Below, piece after piece: positions 8,799 through 16,527 of a stretch of 64,000 nucleotides of DNA. The DNA comes from Burkholderia sp. WSM2232. Its GTDB lineage: Bacteria; Pseudomonadota; Gammaproteobacteria; Burkholderiales; Burkholderiaceae. A program made the translations under genes and the position numbers. The first letter of the stretch is position 1, and each line of letters begins with the position of its first letter. The notes beneath the pieces were generated by a model. That model made no database searches. It had not been told where the DNA came from and saw nothing but the letters and a program-made list of their open reading frames with translations. The DNA lies in the NCBI RefSeq assembly GCF_000472545.1, contig NZ_AWZV01000004.1, forward strand, positions 361,074 through 425,073, in the 5' to 3' direction.

Positions 8799-9341
8799 TT
8801 ATTGCAGATTGCCCCAGCGCTCCACCGCCGGTTCTGCCGACGCCCATTTCCAGCGTTTGTCCTGCTGACACGCGCTTGCGGTGTACCAGTCTTCGTGCGC
8901 GTTCGGGCCGTCGCCGTCCTGCACGGAGAACACGAATTCCTTGCACAGCGCGAGCGCCGAGCCGAACGCACGGGTCACGCGTACCAGGCCGTGGCCGTTC
9001 TCGATAGGCAGCGTATGCTTGACCGACCACGGCCGCGTTTCGCCGACCGGCATTGCGCCGGCCAGTGCCGCGATAAGATTCTGCTGGTCGGTGTGCATGC
9101 TGCGCATGTAACGGCCCACGGCCTCGTCCGTAGCAGCTTGCACGGCGATACCGACGCCGATGCCCACCGCCGGATTCGACGTGACGAGCCCCGACGCGAC
9201 ACCGGCGGCCGCGCCGCTTGCCGCGCCAATCGACGAGCAACCGCTGGTCAGAAGACTCGCGCTGATACACAGCGCGCCGGCGAGCGCCGTCAGGCTCACG
9301 CGATGCAGCGGCCTTGCCACCGCGAGCGCACGCGCCGTCAT
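8799..9341 (-). CDS. Predicted lipoprotein, second of a tandem paralog pair
   Basis: 180 residues from the ATG at 9341, which overlaps the stop of the upstream paralog as ATGA, so translation is coupled. The N-terminus has basic residues, a hydrophobic core and the lipobox LTSGC near residue 32. A Gly/Ala-rich segment (AASGAAAGVASGLV) follows, then a soluble domain ending WKWASAEPAVERWGNLQ. The same ending and middle motifs (PWSVKHTLPIE) occur in the upstream gene, so the two arose by duplication. Outer-membrane or periplasmic attachment is expected; function unknown. Confidence 0.82.
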   Translation of the reverse strand: MTARALAVARPLHRVSLTALAGALCISASLLTSGCSSIGAASGAAAGVASGLVTSNPAVGIGVGIAVQAATDEAVGRYMRSMHTDQQNLIAALAGAMPVGETRPWSVKHTLPIENGHGLVRVTRAFGSALALCKEFVFSVQDGDGPNAHEDWYTASACQQDKRWKWASAEPAVERWGNLQ

Positions 9342-9940
9342 TGCAAGGCACCCCAGCGTTCCGTGGCGGGTTCGGCCGACGCCCACTTCCACGTGTCGCC
9401 GTCGCGGCAAATTGACGCGACATAAAAAGCGCTGCTTGCGGGCACGTTTTGGGTCGCGATGCGGTCGACCGAGAAGACGATTTCCTTGCAGTCGAGCGCG
9501 CCCGCGCTGATCGTGCGGCTGACCGTGACGCGGCCGTGTTCGTCGTCTTCGATCGGCATGGAATGCGTAACGCTCCACGGGGCAATCGCGCCGACTTCGA
9601 GCGGTCCGGCGATTTTCGCTATGCCGTCCTGCGTGTTCCTGTGGACTACCCGCTCCGAGTACTGAACGCCGGCTCGCGCCGCCGCGACGGCGCCGAGACC
9701 AATGCCGGTTGCAACCGCCGCATTGCTCGTGACTTTGGCCGCGAGCGCTGCACCCGCGATACCAGCCCCGGCAGTGGCGCCTTCCGAGTAGAAGGAGCTA
9801 CAGCCTGAAAGCGCCGACGCGAGCACTAGCGCCAATGCGGCGACCGTCGTTGCCTGACGGCGCGCGCCTGCGGCCGCGTGTCCAAAGCGGGGTTCGCAGC
9901 GCGGTCTCAGCCACTCGCCGCACACCAGTTTCTTTTGCAT
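9338..9940 (-). CDS. Predicted lipoprotein, first of a tandem paralog pair
   Basis: About 200 residues if translation starts at the ATG at 9940 (MQKKLVCGEW), with GACAGG upstream; the frame stays open further upstream but that part is Cys-rich and not signal-like. After an unusually long basic N-region there is a hydrophobic core and lipobox ALSGC, then a Gly/Ala-rich stretch and a soluble domain ending WKWASAEPATERWGALQ. It is co-transcribed with the paralog by a 4-bp stop/start overlap. I do not recognise the domain. A shorter start nearer the signal core is possible. Confidence 0.78.
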   Translation of the reverse strand: MQKKLVCGEWLRPRCEPRFGHAAAGARRQATTVAALALVLASALSGCSSFYSEGATAGAGIAGAALAAKVTSNAAVATGIGLGAVAAARAGVQYSERVVHRNTQDGIAKIAGPLEVGAIAPWSVTHSMPIEDDEHGRVTVSRTISAGALDCKEIVFSVDRIATQNVPASSAFYVASICRDGDTWKWASAEPATERWGALQ

Positions 9941-10181
9941 TGCCTGTCTCTGCTCTTGCGAAGTGCCGGGGTTCGCGCAAAGGCAGCACGAACCAGCGGC
10001 ATGTTCTCCCATCGCTAAAAATGGGCTGCTGCATTTTGCAGGATGCGTTTTGTAAATGGCAGAGGCAAAGTGCAAGCAATTGCAAAAGATGGTGCGCGTC
10101 AAACCGGTTTCTGCTCGGCTTCTCGACCGGTTTGATTGGTGGTGCGAACTGTTTGAAGAGGAAGGTTCTGCAGTCCCGCGC

Positions 10182-11240
10182 CTACTGTTCGGAATCTTCT
10201 TCCGTACCTTCGTCGCCGTATGCGCTCAAGCGGTTGTAGAGCGTTTTCAGGCTTACGCCCAGCGCTTTCGCCGCGCGCCGTTTGTCGCCGCCGCAGTACT
10301 TCAGCGTGCCGAGAATGATCTGTTTCTGCGCGTCGGCGAGCGGCGTGCCGATCCACACGCTCATGGCGTCGCCCTGCGTGACGGGCCGTTTGACCTTCGA
10401 CGCGAGATGCGGATGCGGCAGTTCGACCGTCTTTTCCGCCAGGATGAACGCGCGATACACGGCGTTTTTCAACTCGCGCACGTTGCCTGGCCACGACCAG
10501 GTGCGCAACGTTTCGATCGAGCGTTTGCTGAACGTCTTGTTGGTGCCTTCCTGCTGGTTGAGCTGCGCGAGAAAGTGCTGTGCGAGCAGTTCGCGGTCGT
10601 TCTCGCGTTCGCGCAGAGGCGGTGCGCGCAACGGAAAAACCGCGAGCCGGTACATCAGGTCTTCGCGTAGACCGTTTTCCTTGACCGCGACGGCGGGGTC
10701 GCGATTGGTCGCGGCAATCACGCGCACGTTGCCGCTGATCAGTTCGTTGCCGCCCACGCGGTAGAACGTGCCGGTCTCGAGCGCGCGCAACAGCTTGACC
10801 TGACGCACGGGCGCCATTTCCGTGACTTCGTCGAGAAACAGCGTGCCGCCGTTCGCATGTTCGAAGTAGCCGACGCGCCCTTGAACCGCGCCGGTGAAGC
10901 TGCCTTTCTCGTGGCCGAACAGTTCGGCCTCGATCAGTTCGTCGGGAATCGCGCCGCAGTTCACGGCGACGAAGGGCGCCTCCCTGCGGCTGCTTTGATC
11001 GTGAATCGTGCGGGCAATCAGCTCCTTGCCGGTGCCCGATTCGCCGATGATCAGCGCGGTTGCATCGGTGCTCGCGACCCGCTCGATCTGCTCGTACAGA
11101 TCGAGCATGACCGGCGACGAGCCGTACAGCAGGCCGTACGATTTCAGTCCCGCGATGCCGTCCGCGACGCGCTGCTTCGCCTGGGCGGAAGCGCTGCCGC
11201 CGGCGGACACAGTGGGCGAGTCCAGATCGATTGACGCCAT
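10182..11240 (-). CDS. Sigma-54-dependent activator lacking a receiver domain
   Basis: 352 residues. After ~35 unstructured residues comes a complete AAA+ sigma-54 interaction domain: Walker A GESGTGKE, the sigma-54 contact loop in the form GSFTGA, Walker B GGTLFLDEV, an arginine-finger region and the PGNVRELKNAV motif. The C-terminus is a Fis-type HTH (RAAKALGVSLKTLYNRL). No N-terminal sensor is present, so activity is either constitutive or controlled by another protein, as with PspF-type activators. It is divergent from the DUF883 gene, whose upstream region carries a sigma-54 promoter. Its HTH is nearly identical to that of the NtrC-type regulator at 12.5 kb, suggesting shared or related sites. 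Confidence 0.9.
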   Translation of the reverse strand: MASIDLDSPTVSAGGSASAQAKQRVADGIAGLKSYGLLYGSSPVMLDLYEQIERVASTDATALIIGESGTGKELIARTIHDQSSRREAPFVAVNCGAIPDELIEAELFGHEKGSFTGAVQGRVGYFEHANGGTLFLDEVTEMAPVRQVKLLRALETGTFYRVGGNELISGNVRVIAATNRDPAVAVKENGLREDLMYRLAVFPLRAPPLRERENDRELLAQHFLAQLNQQEGTNKTFSKRSIETLRTWSWPGNVRELKNAVYRAFILAEKTVELPHPHLASKVKRPVTQGDAMSVWIGTPLADAQKQIILGTLKYCGGDKRRAAKALGVSLKTLYNRLSAYGDEGTEEDSEQ

Positions 11241-11450
11241 AAACGGGGAAGTCCTGTCCGAAAGAGTATGTTGTTGCGGCGCTCAGGCCTCTGGAACGAG
11301 ACAGCAGAAGTTCTATCTCACAAAGGTCGATTTAACCACTTCGACGGCGCTTCCTGCAATCTATGTGACAGCAAAGACAGAAGCGCCGGCAAAAGTCGGT
11401 CGAAACTGCCCGGACAACGGCCGCAGCGCACAGGCGCCGCCCAGACTTAC

Positions 11451-11468
11451 CGGGCACATGCCTTGCAT
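11451..11468 (+). promoter_or_regulatory. Sigma-54 (-24/-12) promoter for the DUF883 gene
   Basis: GGCACATGCCTTGCA has GG and GC exactly 10 nt apart and matches the consensus GGCAC-N5-TTGC at every conserved base. Transcription would start near 11478, 74 bp before the DUF883 ATG. Confidence 0.75.
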
Positions 11469-11551
11469 CTGGCCCGCGACACGCGTGCGCTGGGCCATTC
11501 ATTTGCGCGGCCCGCTCACGCGAGCACTGAAACTGGACGAGGAGGGAAAAG

Positions 11552-11869
11552 ATGACTGACACGACGCAACAGCTTGCACTCGGCGGCCAGAAGATCGTCG
11601 AGGATCTGCGCGTGCTGCTGAAGGACTCGGAGGAAATGCTGCGGCTCGCCGCCAATGTGCCCGGCGAGGGCGTCGGCGCTTTGCGCCAGAAGCTCGGCAG
11701 CCATGTGGAGACGCTGCAATCCGCGCTGGGCGACGCGCAGGACAACGCGCAGCGCCGCTATCGCTACGCGACCGTCAACACGGAACGCTATGTGCGACAG
11801 AACCCATGGAGTTCGGTCGCCATCGCAGCGGGCGTCGGCTTCGTGCTGGGCGTGCTGACCGCGCGCTGA
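11552..11869 (+). CDS. DUF883 (ElaB/YqjD-type) membrane-anchored stress protein
   Basis: 105 residues, preceded by GAGGAGGG. Residues 1-80 are a long amphipathic helix (LLKDSEEMLRLAANVPGEGV) and the C-terminus has the family signature VRQNPWSSVAIAAGVGF, a single membrane anchor with a Gly zipper. E. coli members (ElaB, YqjD) are inner-membrane proteins made in stationary phase that bind ribosomes. It is preceded by a sigma-54 promoter and followed 92 bp later by a small gene, with which it probably forms a unit. Confidence 0.88.
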   Translation: MTDTTQQLALGGQKIVEDLRVLLKDSEEMLRLAANVPGEGVGALRQKLGSHVETLQSALGDAQDNAQRRYRYATVNTERYVRQNPWSSVAIAAGVGFVLGVLTAR

Positions 11870-11961
11870 GCGCCTCGGCCTCGCCGTCCCGGCACCGGCT
11901 GTGTCCGGCCGACGGCGCGGTGCTTTTCTTCTCTGCGATTAACGAACACAAGGAGTTCATG

Positions 11962-12228
11962 ATGGCTCGACCCAAAATTGGCATTTTCGGTGCGCTGATG
12001 GCGCTCGGTGGCTATCTGGCGGTGCGCTACGTGCAGCGCAGCCGCGCTGCCCAGCCGGCGCCGGCTCGCGAGTTGAACCGCTGGGAAGACGAGGGCGGCG
12101 CCGTGGTCACGCCATCGGCGTCGTCGGCGCAGGCAGGCAAGAGCTTGCCGGCTAACACCGGTCCGGGCGCTCACGGACCGAATGGCTCGGCGCACCCGGA
12201 CGCCTGGCCGTTTCCGCATAGCAGCTGA
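11962..12228 (+). CDS. Small protein with N-terminal membrane segment, unknown function
   Basis: 88 residues from the ATG at 11962, spaced 6-7 nt from AAGGAG; the overlapping ATG at 11959 would add one Met. Residues 4-22 (PKIGIFGALMALGGYLAVRY) form a single membrane helix with a Gly motif; the rest is polar, low-complexity and ends PDAWPFPHSS. It sits downstream of the DUF883 gene in the same direction and is likely co-expressed with it. I recognise no domain; a small membrane stress protein is inferred from context only. Confidence 0.7.
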   Translation: MARPKIGIFGALMALGGYLAVRYVQRSRAAQPAPARELNRWEDEGGAVVTPSASSAQAGKSLPANTGPGAHGPNGSAHPDAWPFPHSS

Positions 12229-12289
12229 AGGCAGCTTTCGACATCACGCCGCCGCCAGCCCCTTGGGCCCGCGGCGTATTGTCGGGACT

Positions 12290-12318
12290 GTTAAATTGTC
12301 TCGATAAAGCCTTATAAT
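12290..12318 (+). promoter_or_regulatory. AT-rich candidate sigma-70 promoter before the NtrC-type regulator
   Basis: The 299-bp gap 12229-12527 contains a sharply AT-rich stretch with a perfect TATAAT at 12313-12318. The sequence 17 nt upstream (GTTAAA) is a poor -35. Nothing else recognisable lies in the gap. Confidence 0.35.
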
Positions 12319-12527
12319 AGGTAAATACACAACAATAGTGCCGATCACGTCGCGATTTTTGCGTGTATTGTTGCAATATTGAATGAAATAGGTGACCAAG
12401 CGCTGGATTGAAGTTGGCGTACGCTCACTTTTGAGATGTGGACGCCGGCTCCCGCGCGAGGTCGTCGCCGTTTCCAGCATGCGCGCCGCATGCTGTTCCT
12501 CCCACGCTTGCAGGCTTTCGAGACGCG

Positions 12528-13928
12528 ATGCCACATGTACTGATTGTCGATGACGACGCAAGTACCCGCGAGGCGCTTTCCGCCATCATTGGGGAAGACG
12601 GTCTGACCACCGCCACCGCGGGCGATCTGCGCGAAGCGCGCATTCAACTGGTCCGGCAGGTGCCGGATGTTGTCTTTACCGACCTGAAGCTGCCCGACGG
12701 CAGCGGGGTCGAGCTGTTCGAAGATCTCGATCCGCGCTCCGGCGTGGAAGTGATCGTCATTACCGGCCACGCCACCGTCGAATCGGCGGTGAATGCGCTG
12801 AAGATGGGCGCCACCGACTATCTGGTGAAGCCGATCAACATGCAGCGCGTGAAGGCGATTCTTTCGCGCCTGCCGCGCGCCGGCGACCTGAAGGCCGAGA
12901 TCGGCACCTTGCGCGGCGAGTTGCGCCGCATGGGCCGCTTCGGTCTGATGCTCGGCAATTCGCCGGCCATGCAGGAGGTGTACGACCAGATTGGCCGCGT
13001 CGCGCCGACGGCGGCCTCGGTGATGCTGGTCGGCGAATCGGGCACCGGCAAGGAAGTGGCCGCCCAGACGCTGCACGAGCTGAGCCTGCGTCGCAAGCAC
13101 GCGTTTCTCGCCGTGAACTGCGGCGCAATCTCGCCGAACCTGATCGAGTCTGAAATGTTCGGCCACGAACGTGGATCGTTCACGGGCGCGGACCGGCAGC
13201 ACAAAGGCTATTTCGAGCGCGCGAACGGCGGCACGCTGTTCCTCGACGAAATCACCGAAATGCCGATCGAGTTGCAGGTCAAGCTGTTGCGCGTGCTGGA
13301 AACCGGCATGTTCATGCGGGTGGGTACCACGAAGGAAATCGAAACCGACGTGCGCCTTATTGCCGCGACCAATCGCGACCCGGAGCAGGCGGTGCTGGAA
13401 GGCAAGCTGCGTCTGGACCTGTACCATCGGCTGAATGTGTTTCCGATCAGCCTGCCGCCGCTGCGCGACCGCGGCAAGGACGTGGAACTGCTTGCGCAGG
13501 CGTTCCTCGACGAACTCAACGAGCGGCACGGCACGAAAAAGCACTTTCCGCCCGCGGTGAAGGAGATGCTGCTGTCGTATCCGTGGCCGGGTAACGTGCG
13601 CGAACTGAAGAACTACGTGCAGCGCGCGCACATCATGTCGGGCGGCGACTCGGACAGCACCGCGACGGTGCCGTTGCAGATCACGTTGTCGAAGCCCGCG
13701 GCGGGCACGGCGATCACGATTCCGTTCGGCACCTCGCTCGCCGAAGCCGACCGTCAACTGATTCTTGCGACGCTCGAGCAATGCGGCGGCGTGAAGACGC
13801 GCGCCGCGGAAATTCTCGGCATCAGCCTGAAGACGTTGTACAACCGTCTCGTGGAATACGGCAACGACGCGCGCGAAGAAAGCGATTCCGCCGACGAATC
13901 GCGTGCTCTGGGCGGCGCGGACGCATAG
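12528..13928 (+). CDS. NtrC-type sigma-54-dependent response regulator
   Basis: 466 residues from ATG MPHVLIVDDD, the start that places the receiver at the N-terminus. It has a receiver (phospho-acceptor D52 in FTDLKLPDG), an AAA+ sigma-54 domain (GESGTGKEVA, GSFTGA, GGTLFLDEITEM, PGNVRELKNYV) and a Fis-type HTH (RAAEILGISLKTLYNRL). It activates sigma-54 RNA polymerase from distant upstream sites. No histidine kinase is adjacent, so the regulator is orphan in this window. Sigma-54 promoters lie right after it (13.97 and 14.83 kb), so local targets including otsA are likely. No good Shine-Dalgarno precedes the chosen start. Confidence 0.93.
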   Translation: MPHVLIVDDDASTREALSAIIGEDGLTTATAGDLREARIQLVRQVPDVVFTDLKLPDGSGVELFEDLDPRSGVEVIVITGHATVESAVNALKMGATDYLVKPINMQRVKAILSRLPRAGDLKAEIGTLRGELRRMGRFGLMLGNSPAMQEVYDQIGRVAPTAASVMLVGESGTGKEVAAQTLHELSLRRKHAFLAVNCGAISPNLIESEMFGHERGSFTGADRQHKGYFERANGGTLFLDEITEMPIELQVKLLRVLETGMFMRVGTTKEIETDVRLIAATNRDPEQAVLEGKLRLDLYHRLNVFPISLPPLRDRGKDVELLAQAFLDELNERHGTKKHFPPAVKEMLLSYPWPGNVRELKNYVQRAHIMSGGDSDSTATVPLQITLSKPAAGTAITIPFGTSLAEADRQLILATLEQCGGVKTRAAEILGISLKTLYNRLVEYGNDAREESDSADESRALGGADA

Positions 13929-13967
13929 CGTCAACGCGCCGTCTTTCGGCCGGGAGCGCGGCTGCAA

Positions 13968-13985
13968 ACGGCACAGCGCTTGCTG
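13968..13985 (+). promoter_or_regulatory. Sigma-54 (-24/-12) promoter upstream of the proline-rich small gene
   Basis: GGCACAGCGCTTGCT has GG and GC 10 nt apart with all conserved bases of GGCAC-N5-TTGCW. It starts about 40 bp after the NtrC-type regulator stop, and the predicted transcript start is near 13995, 25 bp before the next ATG. Confidence 0.75.
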
Positions 13986-14019
13986 ATCCGAAAGGAAACG
14001 CATAGCGAGGACCACTGAC

Positions 14020-14235
14020 ATGCCGCATTACGCTGCCGCTCCCGCGTCGTCACCCTGGAAGCACGCCCACCGCCCGGAGCCGATCGAGCCGCCCACACCG
14101 GGCGAGCCCGACACGGTGCCTGACCCGAGTCCTCAGCCCATCGAGCCGGTCGAGCCGCCCATCGGCGATCCCCCGCCGCAGCCCACGCAAACTCCGCAGG
14201 CCAGTCGGCGTCCGCCAATCTCTCTGCGCGGGTGA
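14020..14235 (+). CDS. Small proline-rich protein, unknown function
   Basis: 71 residues, about a third proline, with repeated PEPIEPP / PQPIEPVEPP units and no signal peptide or membrane segment. GAGGA lies about 7 nt before the ATG. Such a protein would be extended and disordered. Its value lies in context: it is the first gene after a consensus sigma-54 promoter and sits between the regulator and otsA. Low complexity makes homology searching weak, so coding status rests on the start signals and position. Confidence 0.6.
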   Translation: MPHYAAAPASSPWKHAHRPEPIEPPTPGEPDTVPDPSPQPIEPVEPPIGDPPPQPTQTPQASRRPPISLRG

Positions 14236-14390
14236 CTCCCCGGCGGGCGGCCCGCTCGCCTCGAGCAACGAATTTGTGTACATGTTACAACTGCGACGCA
14301 TGATTTACCGGCACGCTACCGTCGTCGCTCCTATCTGTTGTTGATGCCGCCGTGCCCGGCGGCGCGCGGCTTTGTCCGGAGGCATCCATC

Positions 14391-14651
14391 ATGAGACATC
14401 CAGCGCTGCGGCGCTCAGCGCGCCATTCGAAGCGCGACGGCCGTCCCCCCAGCAAGAATGGTCCGCCGGTTTCTTCCGCGCCCGACAACGGCGCGGACCC
14501 CGTACCGGCTTCGCCTGAGCCGCACCACGACCCGTCCGCTCAGAACCGCGTGGCGCCTGATGCGCCGCCCGACGGGGAGTACAACCAGGGCGGCGTGCGC
14601 CAGGAAGGCCTCGACTATCAGCGCGACCTCGGCTCCGAGCAGGACGCGTGA
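14391..14651 (+). CDS. Small hydrophilic protein, unknown function
   Basis: 86 residues with GGAGG at good spacing before the ATG. The N-terminus is strongly basic (RRSARHSKRDGR), the middle is Pro/Ala-rich, and the end is acidic (EGLDYQRDLGSEQDA). No domain, signal peptide or membrane helix. It is probably in the same transcript as the proline-rich gene 155 bp upstream and ends before a terminator at 14753. It looks like a disordered stress-type protein, but no function can be assigned. Confidence 0.62.
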   Translation: MRHPALRRSARHSKRDGRPPSKNGPPVSSAPDNGADPVPASPEPHHDPSAQNRVAPDAPPDGEYNQGGVRQEGLDYQRDLGSEQDA

Positions 14652-14656
14652 GGCGC

Positions 14657-14728
14657 TTTCTGCGGCAGAAATGTAGCGGACACGCAGCAGACATGTGGTG
14701 CACCGAAGACATCTGCGCGTTTCTGCCG
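14657..14728. promoter_or_regulatory. Candidate enhancer (UAS) upstream of the otsA sigma-54 promoter
   Basis: A dyad TTTCTG-CGG-CAGAAA lies at 14657-14671, and a matching half TTTCTGCCG begins at 14720, 63 bp (six helical turns) later. They sit ~195 to ~125 bp upstream of the predicted otsA transcript start, the normal range for activator sites of NtrC-type proteins. The dyad could instead be a weak hairpin. Confidence 0.4.
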
Positions 14729-14752
14729 TAAAACCAGAAGAAAATTTTTTGC

Positions 14753-14775
14753 GCCGCTCATGAGCAGCGGCTTTT
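14753..14775 (+). terminator. Terminator between the small genes and otsA
   Basis: GCCGCT / AGCGGC stem with a 7-nt loop followed by TTTT. It separates the small-gene transcript from the otsA unit. Confidence 0.65.
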
Positions 14776-14824
14776 CGCTCGTTCGTCACATTTGCATACA
14801 TTTTTATTTCGCGTGCGCGAAAAA

Positions 14825-14842
14825 GAGGCACGGTGCTTGCAT
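14825..14842 (+). promoter_or_regulatory. Sigma-54 (-24/-12) promoter of otsA
   Basis: AGGCACGGTGCTTGCAT carries GG and GC exactly 10 nt apart and all conserved bases (GGCACG-N4-TTGCA). Transcription would begin near 14852, about 50 bp before the otsA ATG and after the terminator at 14753. Confidence 0.8.
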
Positions 14843-14900
14843 GAACCGTCCCCGGGACATGTCCGTATGCAACGAAATAATTGAACTAGGTGGAGCACCA

Positions 14901-16328
14901 ATGAGCAGACTGATCGTGGTATCGAATCGTGTCGCGCCGACCCAGGAAGGCCGGCCCGCAGCGGGTGGCCTGGCGATCGGCGTGCTGGACGCGTTGAAGG
15001 AAACCGGCGGGGTCTGGTTCGGCTGGAGCGGGGAGACGGTGAGCGAGCCGTCGGCGCCGGTGATCGAGAAGCAGGGCAACGTGACCTATGCGACCGTCGG
15101 TCTCACGAAGCGCGACTACGACCAGTATTACCGCGGTTTTTCGAATGCGACGCTGTGGCCGACGTTCCACTACCGCAACGACCTCTCGCGCTACGACCGG
15201 CAGGAATACGCGGGCTATCAGCGCGTCAACGCGACGCTTGCGAAGCAGCTCAAGGAACTGCTGAGGCCCGATGACATCATCTGGGTTCACGACTATCACC
15301 TGCTGCCGTTCGCACGCTGCCTGCGCGAGCTGGGCGTGAAGAATCCGATCGGCTTTTTCCTGCATATTCCGTTTCCGGTTCCCGAAGTGCTGCGCACCAT
15401 TCCGCCGCACGAAGAACTCGTGAAGGCGATGTGCAGTTACGACGTGATCGGCTTTCAGACAGAGGCGGACCGCCAGTCGTTTGTCGATTTCATCGAGCGG
15501 GGAAATCACGGCACGTCGAGCGAAGACGGCATGGTTCACGCGTATAACCGCTTCCTGAAGGTGGGCGCGTATCCGATCGGTATCTATCCCGACGCGATCG
15601 CGAAGGCCGCCGAGCAGTTCACCGACCGCAAGCCGGTGCGCAGCCTGCGCGACGGCATGCGCGGCCGCAAGCTGATCATGAGCGTGGATCGGCTGGATTA
15701 TTCGAAGGGACTGGTGGAGCGCTTCCAGGCATTCGAACGTCTGCTGCTGAATGCGCCGGGATGGCACGGACGCGTGTCGCTGGTGCAGATTGCACCGCCT
15801 ACGCGCTCCGACGTGCAGACGTACCAAAGGATTCGTCAGACGCTGGAAGGCGAAGCCGGCCGCATCAATGGCCGCTTCGCCCAGCTCGACTGGACGCCGA
15901 TCCAGTATCTGAACCGCAAATACGAGCGCAATCTGCTGATGGCGCTGTTCCGCCAGTCGCAGGTCGGTTATGTGACGCCGCTGCGCGACGGCATGAATCT
16001 CGTTGCCAAGGAGTATGTGGCCTCGCAGGACCCGGCCGACCCGGGCGTGCTCGTGCTCTCGCAGTTCGCGGGCGCGGCCGAGCAATTGCCGGGCGCGCTG
16101 GTCGTCAATCCGTTCGATCTCTCGCAGATGGCCGAGGCGCTCGAACGCGCGCTTTCCATGCCGCTTGCCGAGCGCCAGGCGCGTCACGCGGACATGATGA
16201 CGCCGATGCGCGAGAACAACCTGTCGGTGTGGCGCGATACGTTCCTCGCCGATCTGCGCAACGTCGCGACGGCCTCTTCGGTGGCGGCTAAAGCGGTAAA
16301 GCTCGCTGACGTGACGGCGTCGTCGTAG
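14901..16328 (+). CDS. otsA: Trehalose-6-phosphate synthase (GT20)
   Basis: 475 residues from the ATG at 14901, with AGGTGGAG upstream. It makes trehalose 6-phosphate from UDP-glucose and glucose 6-phosphate in the cytoplasm, the first step of osmo/desiccation protectant synthesis. GT20 motifs are intact: N-terminal SNRV and [11 protein letters not shown] loop, [21 protein letters not shown], the [11 protein letters not shown] nucleotide-sugar site and [14 protein letters not shown]. The partner phosphatase OtsB is not in the window. A consensus sigma-54 promoter and possible enhancer lie upstream with two sigma-54 activators within 5 kb, so expression is probably stress- or nutrient-signal dependent. 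Confidence 0.96.
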   Translation: MSRLIVVSNRVAPTQEGRPAAGGLAIGVLDALKETGGVWFGWSGETVSEPSAPVIEKQGNVTYATVGLTKRDYDQYYRGFSNATLWPTFHYRNDLSRYDRQEYAGYQRVNATLAKQLKELLRPDDIIWVHDYHLLPFARCLRELGVKNPIGFFLHIPFPVPEVLRTIPPHEELVKAMCSYDVIGFQTEADRQSFVDFIERGNHGTSSEDGMVHAYNRFLKVGAYPIGIYPDAIAKAAEQFTDRKPVRSLRDGMRGRKLIMSVDRLDYSKGLVERFQAFERLLLNAPGWHGRVSLVQIAPPTRSDVQTYQRIRQTLEGEAGRINGRFAQLDWTPIQYLNRKYERNLLMALFRQSQVGYVTPLRDGMNLVAKEYVASQDPADPGVLVLSQFAGAAEQLPGALVVNPFDLSQMAEALERALSMPLAERQARHADMMTPMRENNLSVWRDTFLADLRNVATASSVAAKAVKLADVTASS

Positions 16329-16430
16329 GTCGTCTCCGGGCGGTTGCGCGGTTCCTGCAAAGCCGCGCGAGCTGGTCACGTCGCAGCGAGGCAGGAAAGC
16401 ACCATCGCGGCAACATGCGCGAAGGGCGCG

Positions 16431-16476
16431 AAATGTGCAAGGGGCGTGCATCGCAGGATGCGCGCCCTTTGCATTT
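16431..16476. terminator. Terminator-like hairpin between convergent otsA and MFS genes
   Basis: A long imperfect stem (AAATG..CAAGGGGCG..GCATC against GATGCGCGCCCTTTGCATTT, 4-nt loop) lies between two convergent stops. T runs are short on both strands, so a shared bidirectional terminator is likely but not certain. Confidence 0.55.
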
Positions 16477-16527
16477 GGGTGGGCATGGCGGCTCGCTGGC
16501 AGGCCGCCGCGTCGGGTTTTGCGAAGC

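Noticed and set aside
11469..11486. Second sigma-54-like element (GGCCCGCGACACGC) next to the DUF883 promoter
   Set aside because: Spacing is right but both boxes deviate strongly (GGCCC and ACGC); the neighbour at 11453 is far better.
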